Source: Planctomycetota bacterium (GTDB taxonomy: Bacteria > Planctomycetota > UBA1135 > UBA2386). Taken from it: a stretch of 64,000 bases of DNA. The notes under the pieces were generated by a model, which did not search any database, was not told the DNA's origin, and worked only from the letters and a program-made list of their open reading frames with translations. A program made the position numbers and the translations under genes. Location of the stretch: contig JAEUHQ010000072.1 in assembly GCA_016794565.1 (NCBI GenBank), forward strand, positions 1 through 64,000, read 5' to 3'. Positions 17,938 to 26,298 of the stretch are shown here, in pieces (the first letter of the stretch is position 1; every line of letters begins with the position of its first letter).

Positions 17938-18177
17938 ATGACCGCGAACGCCAGTGCACCGCTGCCGCGCCCGAACCGCCACAAGATGGTGCTCCTCACG
18001 TGGGTCGGCATCTGGCCGACGATCACCTGTGTGCTGTGGCTCGTGCTGCCGGCTCTGCTCGCGCGCTTTCCGCTGCCGCTCGTCACGCTGATCGTGACGG
18101 CGATGGTGGTGCCGCTGATGGGCTACGTGGTGATGCCGTTCCTCACGAAGCAGTGCCGCGACTGGCTGCACCGCTGA
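17938..18177 (+). CDS. Two-TM small membrane protein, like the C-terminus of ABM-domain proteins
   Basis: A 79-residue protein with two TM helices at about 18-40 and 44-68, then a short basic end (KQCRDWLHR). KMVLLTWVGIWPTI and PLMGYVVMPFLTK closely resemble the membrane tail found behind antibiotic-biosynthesis monooxygenase (ABM) domains in many bacteria; here it stands alone without the ABM domain. An alternative ATG at 17911 would add nine residues. TACACC (17922-17927) is a poor -10-like match just upstream. It is convergent with glyS (16-bp gap). Function unknown. Confidence 0.72.
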   Translation: MTANASAPLPRPNRHKMVLLTWVGIWPTITCVLWLVLPALLARFPLPLVTLIVTAMVVPLMGYVVMPFLTKQCRDWLHR

Positions 18178-18193
18178 CCGCCTGGTCGGCCGA

Positions 18194-20296
18194 TCAGCGC
18201 GCGAGCTTCGACAGGTCGGCGACGCGGTTCATCAGCGCGTGCAGCTGCACGAGCAGCGCGAGGCGGTTCTGCCGCAGCGCCGGGTCCTCGGCGTTGACCA
18301 TCACCTTGTCGAAGAACGCGTCCACCGGAACCTTCAGCGCGGCGCACTCGCGCAGACCGCCCGTGTGGTCGCCGGCGTCGAACTTCGGGTTCGCGGCCGC
18401 GCTGACGCGCCGCAGCGCCTCGACGAGGTCCTTCTCGGCGGGGTCCCGCAGCAGCCCGGCGTCGATCGTCGAGCCGGCGAGCGATTCGCTCTTCTTCAGG
18501 ATGTTGCCGATGCGCTTGTTCGCGTCGGCGAGTGACGCCGCTTCGGGCAGCGTCGCGAACGTTCGCACCGCGGCGAGCCGTCTCGGCACGTCGGCGAGCA
18601 CCATCGGGCGCTGGCTCAGCACCGCCTCGATCTCCTGCGGCGTGAAGCCCTGCTCCTTCAGGGACGAACCGAGCCGGTCGAACACGAACTCGACCAGCGG
18701 CTGCCTGCAGTCCTGGATGCGGGCGCCGAACGCGGGAACGGCGGTCGCGATCAGGTCGTCGAGGCGCAGCGGCAGCTGGCGTTCGACCAGCATGCGGATC
18801 ACGCCGAGAGCGTGGCGGCGCAGCGCGAACGGGTCCTTGTCGCCCGTCGGCAACTGCCCGATGCCGAAGAGCCCGACGAGCGTCTCGACCTTGTCGGCGA
18901 GAGCGACACTGACGCCGACCGGGCCGCGCGGCAGCGAGTCGCCGGCGAAGCGCGGCTTGTAGTGGTCCTCGATCGCTTCCGCGACGTCCGCCGCCTCGCC
19001 GTCGTGGCGGGCGTAGTAGCAGCCCATGATCCCCTGCAGTTCGGGGAATTCGCCGACCATGTCGGTCAGCAGGTCGGCCTTGGCGAGTGCGGCCGCGTGT
19101 TCCGCCTTCGCAGCGAGCGGGGCGCCGCCGAGGCGTTCGCCGATCGTGCGGGCGATCGTGCGCACACGGTCGACGCGCTCGCCCTGCGTGCCGAGTTTGT
19201 TGTGGTAGACGACCTTCGCGAGGCCGGGCAGGCGCTGCGCGAGCGGCTTCTCGAGATCCCGCTCGAAGAAGAACTTCGCGTCGGCGAGGCGCGGGCGGAC
19301 GACGCGTTCGTTGCCCGCGATCACCGCGCTCGGATCGGCCGGGCGGATGTTGCTCACGACGAGGAACCGATCCGTCAGCCTTCCGGCCGCGTCGAGCAGC
19401 GGGAAGTACTTCTGGTTCTGCTTCATCGTGAGGATGAGGCACTCCTGCGGCACCGCGAGGAACTCGGCGGGAAAGCGGCACAGCAGCACGTTCGGCTTCT
19501 CGACCAGCGCGGTGACTTCGTCGACCAGTGACTGGTCGTCGATCGGCACGAGGCCCTCCTTCGCCGCCGCTGCCTGCAGCTGGCGCAGCAGCTCCGCGCG
19601 CCGCTGCTCGAACGAAGCGATGACGCCGCCTTCGCTGCCGAGCTGGCCGTCGTACGAGTCGGCGTCGCGCACCGCGATGGTCGCCGTCTTCGCCTCGAAA
19701 CGGTGGCCCTCGGTCGTGCGGTCCGCGGCGAGTCCGAGCGCCTTCACCGGCACGACGTCGGCGCCGTGCAGTGCGAGCAGGCGGTGCGCCGGGCGCACGA
19801 ACTTCACCGACGTCCAGCCGTCGGCCTCCTGGTACGTCATCACTTTCGGGATGGGCAGCTTGCCGAGCGCGTCGTCGAGCGCCTTCTGCAGCGCCTCGTG
19901 CAGCGCCGCGCCGGGCACGACCTTGTCGAGGAAGAGCGTCTCCGCCTTGCCGTCGACCGCGCGCTTCAGCTGCGGGACGACGCCGGCGTCGGCGCCGACG
20001 CTCGCGAGCTTCTTCAGCAGCACCGGCGTCGGCTGGCCGGCGGGGTCGAGGCCGATGGCGACGGGCACGAGCTTCTGCTGCACTGCCTGGTCCTGTCCGC
20101 GCGCGCGGACGCCGGTCACGTGCACCGCGAGTCGCCGCGGCGACGCGAACGGCGTGGCCCTCGCCGTGCTTCCCGTGAGACCCTGCGCCCTCAGGCTCTC
20201 GAAGAGCGTGTTCGCGAACGAAGTGCCGAGTTTGTGCAGCGACTTCGGCGGCAGCTCCTCGACGAACAACTCGACCAGCAGACTCTTCTCGGTCAT
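18194..20296 (-). CDS. glyS: Glycyl-tRNA synthetase beta subunit
   Basis: A 700-residue beta subunit of the heterotetrameric glycyl-tRNA synthetase, which charges tRNA-Gly in the cytoplasm. Landmarks are LLVELFVEELPPKSL at the N-terminus, GVRARGQDQ, VVYHNKLGTQGERVDR, the HD-like region YYARHDGEAADVAEAIEDHYKPRFAGD and ALRRHALGVIRML; length fits the family (about 690). The alpha subunit gene is not adjacent but lies at 28014-28943 on the same strand. The ATG at 20296 matches the conserved N-terminus. Its upstream region shares a 15-base block with glyQ. Confidence 0.95.
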   Translation of the reverse strand: MTEKSLLVELFVEELPPKSLHKLGTSFANTLFESLRAQGLTGSTARATPFASPRRLAVHVTGVRARGQDQAVQQKLVPVAIGLDPAGQPTPVLLKKLASVGADAGVVPQLKRAVDGKAETLFLDKVVPGAALHEALQKALDDALGKLPIPKVMTYQEADGWTSVKFVRPAHRLLALHGADVVPVKALGLAADRTTEGHRFEAKTATIAVRDADSYDGQLGSEGGVIASFEQRRAELLRQLQAAAAKEGLVPIDDQSLVDEVTALVEKPNVLLCRFPAEFLAVPQECLILTMKQNQKYFPLLDAAGRLTDRFLVVSNIRPADPSAVIAGNERVVRPRLADAKFFFERDLEKPLAQRLPGLAKVVYHNKLGTQGERVDRVRTIARTIGERLGGAPLAAKAEHAAALAKADLLTDMVGEFPELQGIMGCYYARHDGEAADVAEAIEDHYKPRFAGDSLPRGPVGVSVALADKVETLVGLFGIGQLPTGDKDPFALRRHALGVIRMLVERQLPLRLDDLIATAVPAFGARIQDCRQPLVEFVFDRLGSSLKEQGFTPQEIEAVLSQRPMVLADVPRRLAAVRTFATLPEAASLADANKRIGNILKKSESLAGSTIDAGLLRDPAEKDLVEALRRVSAAANPKFDAGDHTGGLRECAALKVPVDAFFDKVMVNAEDPALRQNRLALLVQLHALMNRVADLSKLAR

Positions 20297-20301
20297 GGGA
20301 A

Positions 20302-20316
20302 GGGCGGCGGATCCTA
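20302..20316 (-). promoter_or_regulatory. glyS promoter/leader block shared with glyQ
   Basis: Minus-strand GTAGGATCCGCCGCC (20317-20303, with a preceding C also shared) contains the -10-like TAGGAT (20316-20311) fifteen bases before the glyS ATG. The same 15-mer, again preceded by C, precedes glyQ. Confidence 0.5.
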
Positions 20317-20438
20317 CGGCGACGGCGGGCGCGGCCGCCACCTCGGGCAGGTCTTCCGCATCCGGTCGCGCGCCGGCGGTTTCCGCGCCAATGCGCTCGG
20401 GGAACGGCGCGCGCGGGCGAGTCCGCCCCGAAGCGCGT

Positions 20439-21638
20439 TCACTCGGCCCGCAGCGCTTCGATCGGGTCGAGGCGCGCGGCACGCTGCGCGGGCAGCACGC
20501 CGGCGACGAGGCCGATCGCGATCGACACTCCTTCGGCGAGCACCACGTGCCATCCCGCGATCGCGACGGGCATCGCCGGCGCGATCGCGCGCAGGAGCCA
20601 CGTGGCCGCGACGCCGACCGCGAGGCCTGCCGTTCCGCCGAGAACCGCGATCGCCGCCGCTTCGCCGAGGAAGAGCCAGCGCAGCTGGTTCTTCGTCGCC
20701 CCGATCGCGCGCAGCAGTCCGATCTCCGCGATCCGTTCGCGCAGGGCGATCGTCATGATCGTGAGGATCCCGACGCCGCCGACCACGAGCGAGATGCCGC
20801 CGAGCGCCGCGACCGCGAACGTCAGCACCGACAGCACGGAGCCGAGTACTTCGAGCATCTGCTGCTGCGCGGTGATCGTGCAGTCCTCGCCGCCGTGGCG
20901 CGCGATCAGCGTGCGACGGATCGAGCCCTTCACCTCCTCGACCGGCGCGCCGTTCGCGAAGAGAACGTCGATCTGCATCAGTCCTTCGCGGTCGAACAGC
21001 TCCAGAGCGCGGGCGACCGGCACGTAGACCGCATCGTCGAGGTCGATGCCGAGGAACTGCCCCTTCGGGCTCATCACGCCGACGACGCGGTAGCGGTCGC
21101 CGCCGATGCGCACGATCTCGCCGAGCGGGTTCGTGTCGCCGAACAGTTCGCGGCGCACCTTGTCGCCGAGCACGACGAACGCGCGGGCGGCGCGCGGGTC
21201 GTCGGGCGGCAGGAACGAGCCGAGCGCCACGGGGAAGCGCCACACCTCGGGCATCGCGGGGCCGACACCATTCGCCATGGCGCGGCGGCTGCGTCCGCCT
21301 GCCTCCACCGAGACGTTGCCGAACAGCGACGGATTGATCGCGCGCACGTGCGGCAGCGTGCCGAGCGCCGTGGCGTCGTCGAGTGACAGCGGCCGCACGC
21401 TGTTCATCATCGAGCCCGAGACACCGAACGTGGACTTCAGTCCCGGCGTCACCTGCAGCAGGTTCGTGCCGAACTGCGTGAACTGCTCGAGCACGTAGCG
21501 CTGCAGCCCGGTGCCGAGCGATGTCAGCAAGACGACCGCGGCGATCCCGACGGCGATGCCGAGCGCGGTGAGGGCGGACCGCAGCGGTTGGCCGCGGATC
21601 GCGGAGAAGGCGAAGCCGGTTGCGTCGCGTGCGAGCAC
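20439..21638 (-). CDS. MacB-like ABC permease (second of two)
   Basis: A 399-residue FtsX-type permease: one N-terminal TM helix (about 20-45), a large periplasmic MacB core domain (about 50-270) and three C-terminal TM helices. The loop ERIAEIGLLRAIGATKNQLRWLFLGEA is typical of the family. It starts with GTG at 21638; the preceding gene's last codons contain an aggagg ribosome-binding site seven bases away, and its stop is one base upstream. It is the last gene of a four-gene operon (fusion protein, ATPase, permease, permease). It probably forms a heterodimer with the other permease. Confidence 0.9.
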   Translation of the reverse strand: MLARDATGFAFSAIRGQPLRSALTALGIAVGIAAVVLLTSLGTGLQRYVLEQFTQFGTNLLQVTPGLKSTFGVSGSMMNSVRPLSLDDATALGTLPHVRAINPSLFGNVSVEAGGRSRRAMANGVGPAMPEVWRFPVALGSFLPPDDPRAARAFVVLGDKVRRELFGDTNPLGEIVRIGGDRYRVVGVMSPKGQFLGIDLDDAVYVPVARALELFDREGLMQIDVLFANGAPVEEVKGSIRRTLIARHGGEDCTITAQQQMLEVLGSVLSVLTFAVAALGGISLVVGGVGILTIMTIALRERIAEIGLLRAIGATKNQLRWLFLGEAAAIAVLGGTAGLAVGVAATWLLRAIAPAMPVAIAGWHVVLAEGVSIAIGLVAGVLPAQRAARLDPIEALRAE

Positions 21639-21639
21639 G

Positions 21640-22830
21640 TCACCTCCTCGCGAGGGCCTGCACGGGATCGAGGCGCGCGGCGCGCAGGGCTGGCGCCGTG
21701 CCGAACGCGACGCCCGAGACGAGCACGACGAGCCCGGCCGCGAGCGCGGCCCACAGCGGCACGCCGGGCTGCAGGGCGGGCGCGAAGTGCGGCAGCACCC
21801 GGCTCGCGAGCTCGCCGAGGAAGAGGCCGCCGAGTCCGCCGAGCAGCGACATCAGTACCGCCTCGCCGAGGAAGAGCGACCGGATGGTGCTCGCGTCGGC
21901 GCCGAGCGCTTTCAGCAGCCCGACCTCCGCGCGGCGTTGGGCAACGGCGACGACCATCACGTTCATCACGAGGATGCCGGCGACGAGCAGGCTGATCGCG
22001 GCGATGCCGGCGACCGCGAGCGTGAGCGCGCGCAGGATCCCGTCGAACGTCGAACTCAGCGCGTCCTGCGTGATGACGGTGACGTCGTCTTCACCGTCGT
22101 GGCGCGCGGTCACGATGCGGCGCACGTCAGTGACGGCCTGCTGCACGGCGTCCTTGCTCGTCGCTTCCGCGATGATGCGGAAGAGCCCCGGACTGTCGAA
22201 CAGGGCCTGCGCCTGCGTCACGGGGAGCGCGACCATCTCGTCGAGATCCGTGCCGAGCGACATGCCGCCGCTCGCGAGCACGCCAGCCACGCGGAAGCGG
22301 CGGTTGCCGACGCGCACGAACTCGCCGAGCGGGCTCTTCGCGTCGAACAATTCGGTGCACACGGTCGCACCGAGCGCGCACACGTTCGCTTCGTCGGGCA
22401 GGAATCGGCCGGCCGCGAGCGAGAGGCGGCGCACGGGCAGGAAGTCCGCGGTCGTGCCGATCACCGTCGTCTCGCGCGAACGGCTGCCGAAGGCGACGAC
22501 CGCACCGCCGACGACGATCGGCGCGAGCCGCCGCACCGCGGGGCTGCGCAGCAACGCGTCGGCGTCCTCGAGAGTCAGGTCGCGCGCGGTCTCCCCGAGC
22601 AACGGCGGCGCGCCGCCGGTGGTCTCCGAGCGGCCGGGCAGCACGATGACGAGGTTGTTGCCGAGCGCATCGAACTGGCCGGTCACGAAGTGCCGCGCTG
22701 CGTCGCCGAGCCACGTCAGAACGACGACGCCGGCGGTGCCGATCGTCATCGCGGTCACGATGAGCAGCGTGCGCGCGCGCTGCGCGAACAGGCTCCGCGC
22801 GCAGAAGGCGAGCGCGTCGAGCCGCTTCAC
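21640..22830 (-). CDS. MacB-like ABC permease (first of two)
   Basis: A 396-residue FtsX-type permease with the same plan as its downstream neighbour: TM helix near 20-42, periplasmic domain, three C-terminal TM helices and the loop RRAEVGLLKALGADASTIRSLFLGEA. The two permeases are clearly related (ITQ/ITA-type strand, VLLGGTAG/LLGGLGG helices) but diverged. Start is GTG at 22830, overlapping the ATPase stop by four bases (GTGA). A pair of different permeases fits a heterodimeric MacB-type exporter. Confidence 0.9.
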   Translation of the reverse strand: MKRLDALAFCARSLFAQRARTLLIVTAMTIGTAGVVVLTWLGDAARHFVTGQFDALGNNLVIVLPGRSETTGGAPPLLGETARDLTLEDADALLRSPAVRRLAPIVVGGAVVAFGSRSRETTVIGTTADFLPVRRLSLAAGRFLPDEANVCALGATVCTELFDAKSPLGEFVRVGNRRFRVAGVLASGGMSLGTDLDEMVALPVTQAQALFDSPGLFRIIAEATSKDAVQQAVTDVRRIVTARHDGEDDVTVITQDALSSTFDGILRALTLAVAGIAAISLLVAGILVMNVMVVAVAQRRAEVGLLKALGADASTIRSLFLGEAVLMSLLGGLGGLFLGELASRVLPHFAPALQPGVPLWAALAAGLVVLVSGVAFGTAPALRAARLDPVQALARR

Positions 22831-23534
22831 GTCGCCTCCGTCGCGCGCCGGTCGCCGAGCCCGTGCCCGACGTCGGCGACGAGGCGGCCGTCGTCCATGC
22901 GCAGGCGGCGGTGGGCTCGCGCGCCGAGTTCCTGGTCGTGCGTGACGACGAGCAGGGTGATGCCCTCGTCGTGCAGGTTCTCCAGCACGCGGACCACGTC
23001 GGCGCCGGTGGCGCGGTCGAGGTTGCCCGTGGGTTCGTCGGCGAGCAGCAGCTCGGGCCGCGTGATCGTCGCGCGCGCGATCGCCGTGCGCTGGCGCTGG
23101 CCGCCGGAGAGTTCGTCGGGGCGGTGGTGGCTCCGCTCCAGCAGGCCGAAGGCGCGCAGCTGGGCCTCGACGCGCGCCTGCCGTTCGGCGGGCGGCACCT
23201 CGGCGAGAACGAGCGGCAATGCGACGTTCTGCGCGGTCGTGAGTCGCGGCACGAGATGGAAGGTCTGGAACACGAACCCGATGCGCAGGCGCCGCACCTT
23301 CGCCTGCGCGTCGTCGTCGAGCGCGGTGACGTCGTCGCCGAGGAACCGATACGTGCCCGATGTCGGCCGATCCAGCAGTCCGAGCACGTTGAGCAGCGTC
23401 GACTTGCCCGATCCCGAAGGACCCATCAGCGACAGATACTCGCCGCGTCCGACGCGGAGGTCGACGTCACGCAGTGCGTGCACTGCCTGGCCGCCGACGG
23501 TGAAGACGCGGCAGACCTTCTGCAGCTCGATCAC
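22827..23534 (-). CDS. ABC transporter ATP-binding protein (MacB/LolD type)
   Basis: A 235-residue ATPase with Walker A GPSGSGKST (38-46), Q-loop FVFQTFHLVP (87-96), signature LSGGQRQR (142-149) and Walker B LLLADEPTGNLD (162-173). It begins at GTG 23534, whose first bases overlap the stop of the membrane-fusion-protein gene (GTGA); the much longer open frame upstream is a shadow. It energises the two MacB-like permeases downstream. Confidence 0.93.
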   Translation of the reverse strand: MIELQKVCRVFTVGGQAVHALRDVDLRVGRGEYLSLMGPSGSGKSTLLNVLGLLDRPTSGTYRFLGDDVTALDDDAQAKVRRLRIGFVFQTFHLVPRLTTAQNVALPLVLAEVPPAERQARVEAQLRAFGLLERSHHRPDELSGGQRQRTAIARATITRPELLLADEPTGNLDRATGADVVRVLENLHDEGITLLVVTHDQELGARAHRRLRMDDGRLVADVGHGLGDRRATEAT

Positions 23535-24688
23535 GGCCGATCCGCCGCGGCGCCTTCGAGCCGGACCGCGATGCCGGCGGCGAGGCCCTTCTGGTCGAGG
23601 GAGCCGACGATGCGGTCGCCGGGCTCGAGTCCGCGCGGCACTTCGGTGAAGCGCCAGTTCGCGAGGCCGACTTCGACCGTGCGCGCGGCGAGCACCCGAT
23701 CGGCGCCGATCACCAGCACGACATTGCCTTCGCGCAGGCACTCGGTCGGCACACGCAGCACGTCGTCCTTCGCGGCGATCAGGATCTCGACGTCGGCGGA
23801 GTAACCGGGCAGCAGCCGGGCGTCCGCGGGCGGCTCTGCGAACTCGACTTCGACGTCGACCGTGCGGGCCTGCTTCTCGCGGTCGAGCACGTACGGCGCG
23901 ATGCGGCGCACCTTGCCCGCGAAAGGCCGCTTGCCGAATGCGTCGAGCGTCACGCGCGCGGTCATGCCGACGCGCACTCGCGCGGCGTCGACTTCGTCGA
24001 TCGGCGCGGTGACGTAGGGTGCGCCGTCGTCGATCAGGTCGATCGCGGGCGGCGTCGGGATGCCGACCGGCGAGGGTGTCACGAACTCGCCGACCTCCGC
24101 GTTGACCTCGGCGACGATGCCCGCGAACGGCGCGACGACGCGCATCCGCGTGATCTGGGCCTCGATCGCCTCGATCTGGCGCTTGCGTGCGTCGGCTTCG
24201 GCGGTGGCGGCCGCCTGCTGGCTCCGCGCGGCGGCCGATGCCGTGACCATGCGGTCGACGGCGCCCTCGGCGCTGATGTCCTGCTTGCCGAGATCCTGCT
24301 GCCGCTGCGCTTCGCGCTCGGCGAGTTCCGCTTCGACCTTCGCCTGCGCGGCGAGCGCTTCGGCGCGAACGGCCTCGGCGCGCGCGAGCGCGAGCTGGGC
24401 GTCGAGATCGGCATGCCAGAGTTCGACCAGCACCTGGCCCGCCTTCACCCGATCGCCCTCCTTCACGTGCAGGAACTCGACCTGGCCGCCGCTGCTCGGC
24501 GCCAGCTTCGCGCGGCGGTTCGCGTTCACCGTGCCGGCGCGCGTGTTCGCGACCGTCGACTCGACGAGACCGCGCCCGACGGTGTGCGGCGTCACGAGCG
24601 GGGCTTCTTTCCGGGTCAGCAGCAGCGCGGTCGCGACGATCGCGGCGAGCAGAAGGAGCCAGGGAATGGCGCGGCGCAGGGTCTTCAC
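23531..24688 (-). CDS. Membrane fusion protein (MacA/HlyD family)
   Basis: A 385-residue periplasmic adaptor anchored by one N-terminal TM helix (about 8-26). It has a first lipoyl half (SSGGQVEFLHVKEGDRVKAGQVLVEL, 65-90), a long coiled-coil hairpin (about 95-200, rich in Ala/Glu/Gln), a second lipoyl half (MRVVAPFAGIVAEVNAEVGEFV), and beta-barrel and membrane-proximal domains. It is the first gene of a four-gene MacAB-like operon and would bridge to an outer-membrane channel; no TolC gene is in the window. Start is GTG at 24688. Confidence 0.9.
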   Translation of the reverse strand: MKTLRRAIPWLLLLAAIVATALLLTRKEAPLVTPHTVGRGLVESTVANTRAGTVNANRRAKLAPSSGGQVEFLHVKEGDRVKAGQVLVELWHADLDAQLALARAEAVRAEALAAQAKVEAELAEREAQRQQDLGKQDISAEGAVDRMVTASAAARSQQAAATAEADARKRQIEAIEAQITRMRVVAPFAGIVAEVNAEVGEFVTPSPVGIPTPPAIDLIDDGAPYVTAPIDEVDAARVRVGMTARVTLDAFGKRPFAGKVRRIAPYVLDREKQARTVDVEVEFAEPPADARLLPGYSADVEILIAAKDDVLRVPTECLREGNVVLVIGADRVLAARTVEVGLANWRFTEVPRGLEPGDRIVGSLDQKGLAAGIAVRLEGAAADRP

Positions 24689-24697
24689 GCGGGGTGG

Positions 24698-24703
24698 AGG
24701 TTA
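24698..24703 (-). promoter_or_regulatory. -10-like TAACCT before the MacAB-like operon
   Basis: TAACCT on the minus strand ends nine bases before the GTG start at 24688, predicting a leader of about three bases for the four-gene operon. Confidence 0.4.
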
Positions 24704-24806
24704 CTCGGAGACGGCACGACTTCTCCGTGGCCCGGTTTCCGACGTTGCCCGAGGCAGCGTCGTGCCCGAACCTGAGGCCGAACGCGAACCCTGACGAACG
24801 AGGCCG

Positions 24807-25943
24807 ATGGCTCTTTCCTCCGAACCCCTGTTCTCTCCGACCCTGCAGGACTTCGCCGACTCGGTCGTCCTCGACAACACCGTGCGTGCGTGGGGCATGT
24901 CGATCGGCGTAGCGCTGCTCGTGTTCGCCGGGCTGGCTGTCGCACGCCGCGTCGCGGTCCGCCGCGCGGGCCGGCTGCTGGAGCGGCCGCGCAACCAGGC
25001 GACGACACTGCTGCTGAGGACGATCTGCGCGACGGGCACCTTGGTCGTCGTGGCGACGGCGCTCTGGATCGGCACACGGTCCCTCGTGCTCCCCGAGACG
25101 GCGCGCCTGCTGCTGCGCGTGTTCTTCGTCGCAGCGGTCGCCTTGCAGGTCACGCGCTGGGCGTTCGAGTCGCTCGACACCGGGATCGGTCTGTTCGTGC
25201 GCCACCTCCGCGACAAGCAGGGCGACGACGACACGAACCTGACCGCGGCGGCGCCGGCCGTGCGCTTCCTCGCGCGCCTGGCGGTCGTTGTCCTGGTCGT
25301 CGTGCTCGTGCTGCAGAACCTCGGTGTCGACGTCACCGCGATGATCACCGGCCTCGGCATCGGCGGCGTGGCGGTCGCGCTCGCGCTGCAGAACATCCTC
25401 GGCGACCTGTTCGGCTCGCTGTCGATCCTGCTCGACAAGCCGTTCGTGGTCGGGGACTTCGTCGTCGTCGGCTCCACGATGGGCACGATCGAACGCATCG
25501 GTCTCAAGACGACGCGCATCCGCGCACTGTCCGGCGAGCAGCTCGTCGTCGCGAACTCGGACCTGCTCTCCAGCCGGATCCAGAACTTCAAGCGCATGCA
25601 GCAGCGGCGCGTGCAGTTCTCGCTGGGCGTCACCTACCAGACGCCGCTCGACACGGTCGCGAAGCTGCCGGCGGTCATTCGCGAGTGCATCGAGTCGCGG
25701 CAGGGCGTTCGCTTCGAACGCGCGCACTTCATGTCGTTCGGCGACTCGGCATTGCAGCTCGAAGGGGTCTACTGGGTGCTCAGCCCCGACATGACGCGGC
25801 ACATGGACCTGCAGCAGGAGATCTTCCTCGCGATCGGACGCCGCTTCGCATCGCTCGGAGTCGAGTTCGCGTACCCGACGCGCACCGTGCATCTCGCTCC
25901 GCCGGCGGTGGTCTCGCATGCGGGCGACCGCGCGTCGGCGTGA
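24807..25943 (+). CDS. MscS-family mechanosensitive channel
   Basis: A 378-residue membrane protein with TM helices near 30-48, 70-90, 100-120 and 155-172, then the pore-lining TM3 and gate region GLGIGGVAVALALQN (182-196) and ILGDLFGSLSILLDKPFVVGD (197-217), the defining MscS signature. A cytoplasmic beta and alpha-beta domain follows (220-360; NSDLLSSRIQNF is typical). It would open on hypo-osmotic shock. The GTG start of the next gene overlaps its stop by four bases. Confidence 0.93.
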   Translation: MALSSEPLFSPTLQDFADSVVLDNTVRAWGMSIGVALLVFAGLAVARRVAVRRAGRLLERPRNQATTLLLRTICATGTLVVVATALWIGTRSLVLPETARLLLRVFFVAAVALQVTRWAFESLDTGIGLFVRHLRDKQGDDDTNLTAAAPAVRFLARLAVVVLVVVLVLQNLGVDVTAMITGLGIGGVAVALALQNILGDLFGSLSILLDKPFVVGDFVVVGSTMGTIERIGLKTTRIRALSGEQLVVANSDLLSSRIQNFKRMQQRRVQFSLGVTYQTPLDTVAKLPAVIRECIESRQGVRFERAHFMSFGDSALQLEGVYWVLSPDMTRHMDLQQEIFLAIGRRFASLGVEFAYPTRTVHLAPPAVVSHAGDRASA

Positions 25944-26287
25944 TCGTGGATTGCACCGCGAAGCTCGCGCGAGTGAAGGCGCTGCACACGGGCGTGTGGG
26001 CGGTGTTCGCCGCGTGCATCGTCGCGATGCCGGTCGCGTCGTGGTGCGGCGAGCATGCCGTGGCGGCGGTGCTCGCCGCGGCAGTGCTCGCCGAAGTGCT
26101 CGTGCTCGCGTGGAACCGCTGGCGCTGCCCGCTCACCGACGTCGCCGCGCGCTACACCGACGACCGTCGCGCGAACTTCGACATCTGGCTGCCCGAGTGG
26201 CTCGCGCGCCACAACAAGGCGATCTTCGGCGCGCTCTACGTCGGCGGGCTCGTCTTCGGCGCGGTGCGCTGGGCGAGCCGGGGCTGA
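25940..26287 (+). CDS. Small three-TM membrane protein coupled to the MscS channel
   Basis: A 115-residue protein starting at GTG 25940, overlapping the MscS stop (GTGA), which supports the start and translational coupling. TM helices are at about 15-33, 37-56 and 95-112. Between them is WNRWRCPLTDVAARYTDD and DIWLPEWLARHNK. The RCPLT motif also occurs in DUF2784-type membrane proteins, but I am not sure of the link. A role as partner of the channel is inferred only from the overlap. Confidence 0.75.
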   Translation: MIVDCTAKLARVKALHTGVWAVFAACIVAMPVASWCGEHAVAAVLAAAVLAEVLVLAWNRWRCPLTDVAARYTDDRRANFDIWLPEWLARHNKAIFGALYVGGLVFGAVRWASRG

Positions 26288-26298
26288 TCCCGCGTGAG

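Noticed and set aside
22827..25919. 1030-residue frame suggesting a large fusion of the ATPase
   Set aside because: Everything before the GTG at 23534 is shadow of the membrane fusion protein and MscS genes; the GTG overlaps the upstream stop exactly.
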